Assembly: GCA_015680905.1 (NCBI GenBank)
Contig: CM027378.1
Span: 7,545,001 to 7,609,000 of the forward strand
Direction of reading: 5' to 3'
Source: Coptis chinensis
Taxonomy: Eukaryota; Streptophyta; Magnoliopsida; Ranunculales; Ranunculaceae
Length of the DNA stretch: 64,000 nucleotides
Each line of letters opens with the position of its first letter. Positions within the stretch are counted from its first letter, which is position 1. Below, one piece after another: positions 60,430 through 64,000 of this stretch. The notes beneath the pieces are model-generated. The model searched no databases, was not told the DNA's origin, and saw only the letters and a list, made by a program, of their open reading frames with translations. Position numbers and translations under genes: made by a program.

Positions 60430-61310
60430 GATCATGGAATGCATGATTGTGATAATAACTTATGTCTAGTCGACAGTGCCACAACACACACAATACTGAA
60501 AAAACCAGAAGTTTTTCTCAGAGTTGGTTTTTAATCCACAAAATGTATCCACCATAGCAGGACCAGTACAAATCATTGAAGGCTCCGGCAGAGCCCATAT
60601 TATGTTACCAAATGGTACTCATATATTCATCAAAGAAGCATTGTTTTCAAGTAGTTCCAGAAGAAACTTACTTAGCTTTAAAGACATCAGAATGAATGGG
60701 TACCATATGGAAACCATAAGTGAAGAAAACAATGAATATTTATGCATCATCACTAGTGTGGGAAGCCATAAGCTTACACTTGAAAAACTACGTGCTTTCT
60801 CCTCGGGATTATACTATACCAAAATATTATATGTGGAATCACACTCCGTCATGAGCCAGAAGCTCAAATCTGGTCAGAAACTCAAGCTAAGTCAGAAACT
60901 TAGTGATACTAAAGTGTTGACTCTTTAGCATGATAGGTTAGGGCACCCGGAGATGAATATGTTAAAGAAAATAATAGATAACTTTAATGGGCATTCTTTA
61001 ACAAACCATCTGTTAATTTTTCCAAATGGATTTTTTTGTACACCGTGTTCACAAGGTAAACTCATCACGAGACCTTTCACTAAGATAACTTTAGAATCAC
61101 CAACTTTCCTTCAAAGGATACAAGGTGACATTTGTGGACCTATAAATCCTCATAGTAGACCTTTTCGGTATTTCTCCTCATTGATGCTTCCACACGTTGG
61201 ACATATGTTAGCCTTCTTTCTTCTAGAAATATGGTTTTTGCTCGTCTATTGGCACAAATCATTAAACTTAGAGCTCATTTTCCTGACCAATCTATTAAGT
61301 CTATAAGGCT
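60430..61310 (+). pseudogene. Protease and GAG-pre-integrase parts of copia element
   Basis: LCLVDSATTHTILKKPEVF shows the protease active-site region. RRNLLSFKDIRMNGYHMET and the stretch with the H..C..C zinc finger (CTPCSQGKLITRPF) belong to the pre-integrase and integrase N-terminus. GDICGPINP begins the integrase core. It is a fossil, broken. Confidence 0.85.
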
Positions 61311-62277
61311 TGATAATGCTGCTGAGTTTACTTCTCAAGTTTTTGATAATTATTGTGCATCCATAGGGATAGATGTTGAGCATCCTATTCCACATGTGCA
61401 CACACAGAATGGTTTGGCTGAATCTCTCATTAAGCGCCTTCAACTTATAGCAAGGCCACTCTTTATGCAATCTAGATTACCAGTTAGTGCCTGGGGACAT
61501 GCTATCATGCATTCATCAATGTTAATAAGGATTAGGCCTACAGCCTATCACAAATTTTCTCCTACACAACTTGTCACAGGTAATCCACCGAATATCTCAT
61601 ACTTGCGCAAGTTTGGATGTGTGGTTCAAGTCCCTATCCCACCACCTCAGCGCACTAAGATGGGCCCTCAACGAAGGTTGGGGATTTATGTTGGTTTTGA
61701 CTCGCCCTCTATTATTCAGTATCTAGAACCAATGACTGGAGATGTGTTTACTGCACACTTTGCAGATTGCCATTTTGATGAGACAATATTCCCACCGTTA
61801 GGGGGAGATAAGAAACTTCTTAAAGAACGCCTTGTCCTAGGAGGACAACCCGTTCCAGAAGAACGACGAGAATTGAAATGGAATACTCCCACTCTGTCTC
61901 ATCTAGATCCCAGAACTCCTCAGTGTGAATATGAGGTTAGGAGATTATTGCATCTACAAGAAATTGCAAATAAATTGCCTGATGCATTCAATGATGCAGA
62001 AAAAGTGACTAGGTCACATGTTCCAGCTATGAATACACCTGCTAAGATTAATGTCCCCGTTGGACAAATTTTGAATATAGCTGCAAATGAATCTGTTGCA
62101 CGCCAGAAGCATGGCATACCTATAGGCTCCAAAGACTCGGCTCCCCGGAAGAGGAAGTCCACTGAAAAATTATGCCCCAGTAATACTCTAGAAGAAGTTG
62201 TGCAAAACACTCCAGAAGAGGTTATGCACGAAACGCCCACTTCCTCTAAAACCCCGGAAGAGGTTATGAGCAATTAA
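61231..62277 (+). pseudogene. Integrase core and C-terminal region of copia element
   Basis: IKSIRLDNAAEFTSQVF holds the second catalytic Asp. HVHTQNGLAESLIKRLQL holds the catalytic Glu region. FSPTQLVTGNPPNISYLRKF and RRLGIYVGFDSPSIIQYLEP are the usual copia integrase C-terminal motifs. The last third is Pro/Glu/Ser-rich, with a repeated TPEEV motif, as in the linker before the reverse transcriptase. Confidence 0.9.
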
Positions 62278-62499
62278 CTATGGAAACCCCGAAGAGGAAC
62301 CGGTACCGAGGAAAATGATGAGATCTCAATATTCCATGCGATTCGAGAGAAGTGTGGGCCAGAAAGGATATGACCATCGATGACGTATTTACATATACGG
62401 TAGCTACTAAAATATCCAAGGGCAATGATGATACTGAACCACGTAGTATAAAAGAATGTCGACAAAGATCTGATTGGCCAAAATGAGAAGTTGCTATCA

Positions 62500-63519
62500 A
62501 AGCAGAATTATAGTCTCTCAATAAACGTGGTGTATTTGGACCTGTAGGTTACAAATAGGTTACAAATGGGTATTTGGACCTGTAGGTTACAAACCCCAGA
62601 AGGTGTTAACCCTGTAGGTTACAAATGGGTGTTTGTTCGGAAACGAAACGAGAAAAATGAAATTTCTCAATATAAGGCACGTCTTGTGGCACAAGGTTTT
62701 CTGCAGAAACTTGGGATTGATTATGAAGAAACATACTCTCCTGTTATGGACACTACAACTTTCAGATATCTAATAAGTTTAGCAGTTTCCGAAAGCTTAG
62801 ATATGAGACTCATGGATGTAGTGACTGCCTACTTGTATGGGGACATAGACAAAGATATTTACATGAAAATCCCTGAAGGATTTGGTTTGCCTGAAGCAAA
62901 ATCAAGGAGTACGTACTCAATTAAACTAAGACGTTCATTGTATGGTTTGAAACAATCCAGAAGATTGTGGTACAATCGTCTTAGTGAATATCTGTCTAAG
63001 GAAGGGTATGCAAACAATGAAATTTGCCCATGTGTTTTCATAAAGAAATCCTTAAATGGATTTGCAATACTAGCCGTTTATGTGGATGACATAAATTTGA
63101 TTGGAACTCCGGAAGAGCTCGAGATAACTGCTCAATACCTAAAGAAGGAATTTGAGATGAAAGACCTTGGGGAAACAAGACTTTGTCTCGGCTTGCAGAT
63201 CGAGAGAAGTTTTAGTGGTGTATTAGTCCACCAGACTAATTACGCCGATAATGTTTTGAAACATTTTCATATGGACAAGGTACATCCATTAAGTACCTCA
63301 ATGGTTGTCCGGTCACTGAATACAAAGAAAGACCCATATCGCCCCAAAGAAGAAAATGAAGAAGTATTGGGTCCTGAAGTACCATACTTGAGTGCAATTG
63401 GTGCATTAATGTATCTAGCACAATGCACTAGACCGGACATTTCTTTTTCTGTAAATTTGTTAGCCAGGTACAGCTCAGCGCCTACTAAAAGACACTGGAA
63501 TGGTGTAAAACATGTCTGA
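62500..63519 (+). pseudogene. Reverse transcriptase of copia element
   Basis: NPVGYKWVFVRKRNEKNEIS, YKARLVAQGFLQKLGIDYEE, LDMRLMDVVTAYLYGDID, LKQSRRLWYNRLSEYL and the catalytic AVYVDDINLIG are all present in order. The end (LMYLAQCTRPDISFSVNLLA) runs into the RNase H connection. A short local duplication containing TGGACCTGTAGGTTACAAA precedes it at 62537-62600. Confidence 0.92.
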
Positions 63520-64000
63520 AGATATCTACATGGAACCACGGATTTAGGTTTGTTTTACTCAAAGGATTCTAAAGGTTCTAAGTTCGTGGGATATGCAGAT
63601 TCAGGATTTCTGTCAGATCCTCACAAGTGTCGCTACCAAACAGGTTATGTATTTCTTAGTGGTAATGCTGCCATTTGTTGGCGTTCCACTAAACAAACTT
63701 TAGTGGCAACTTCCTCTAACTACTCTGAAATTTTAGCTCTTCATGAAGCTAGTCGTGAATGTGTATGGCTAAGGTTATTAATTGGGCATATTCATAGTTC
63801 TTGTCAATTACCTTCTATAACAGGTGTTCCAAGCATTATTTATGAGGATAATGCAGCTTGTATAGCCCAGATTCAAGAAGGATTTATAAAAGGAGACATG
63901 ACAAAACACATTGTGCCAAAATTCTTTTACACTCATCAGCTTCAGAAGAAGAAGCAGATTAAGGTCGAGCAAGTTCGTTCCAGTGATAACCTTGCTGATC
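63520..64000 (+). pseudogene. RNase H of copia element, cut by window end
   Basis: YLHGTTDLGLFYSKDSKG, FVGYADSGFLSDPHKCRYQT, LVATSSNYSEILALHEASRE and YEDNAACIAQIQEGFIKG are the expected copia RNase H blocks. The window ends within VEQVRSSDNLAD. Confidence 0.9.

Larger units (their letters stand above)
58738..64000 (+). mobile_element. Ty1-copia LTR retrotransposon, cut by the window end
   Basis: A 273-base 5' LTR (58738-59010) is followed by CGTTATCAGCACGA at the primer-site position. Protease, integrase, reverse transcriptase and RNase H then follow in copia order on the plus strand. The 3' LTR lies beyond the window. The element is broken, with about five breaks visible. A PIF/Harbinger-like MITE has inserted in its 5' part. 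Lineage is uncertain; the RT and RNase H region resembles the Ivana/Oryco group. Confidence 0.85.

Noticed and set aside
61920-63539. Minus-strand frames of 60-117 codons
   Set aside because: They are shadows of the copia integrase and reverse transcriptase.
1-64000. tRNA, rRNA or snRNA genes
   Set aside because: I looked for cloverleaf box A/B motifs and conserved rRNA strings and found none that I could support. A covariance-model scan was not possible here.

Overview
The window is nuclear DNA of a flowering plant, most likely a eudicot. It is AT-rich, intron-bearing and dominated by plant-type mobile elements: Ty3 Athila-like, Ty1-copia, long solo LTRs, MULE-like elements, MITEs and a Helitron-type helicase relic. 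I found no intact host gene, no rRNA or tRNA gene and no CRISPR array.

Layout. (1) 1-5440: two tandem, diverged copies of a minus-strand, intron-bearing gene for a basic, coiled-coil protein. The longer copy has an N-terminal part like the putative gypsy-type transposon (Transposase_28) family. An LTR-like stretch reading in plus lies beside them, so they may be the antisense extra genes of a Tat-lineage element. (2) 6134-12381: a MULE-like or foldback element whose ends carry an array of about 30 short palindromes. A 4.65 kb solo LTR with a 5-base target duplication splits the array. (3) 12.6-29.9 kb: a mosaic of short exon pieces from unrelated host genes, all on the minus strand and many still ending at consensus splice sites. 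Recognised pieces are a MULE transposase tail, a MORF editing factor, cytochrome P450, TRAPPC2, vacuolar processing enzyme, PSMD9 and a Pif1/Helitron helicase tail. Several exon-like pieces remain unidentified, and blocks within the region are duplicated. I consider this the most interesting part of the window. (4) 29957-54234: an Athila-like element on the minus strand, with a second Athila-like element (36522-51346) inserted in its gag region. Both have clear LTR pairs, 5-base target duplications and tRNA-Asp-type primer sites. (5) 54334-57616: a solo LTR of about 3.3 kb. (6) 57752-58542: a palindromic MITE. (7) 58738 to the window end: a Ty1-copia element on the plus strand, cut by the window end and carrying a PIF/Harbinger-type MITE.

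Nothing here works as a pathway. The window is a record of nested insertion, gene-fragment capture and decay. Differences between each Athila LTR pair cluster in CAG/CTG (CHG) contexts as small indels. That pattern looks more like base-calling trouble at methylated sites than ordinary mutation, so age estimates from this sequence should be treated with care.
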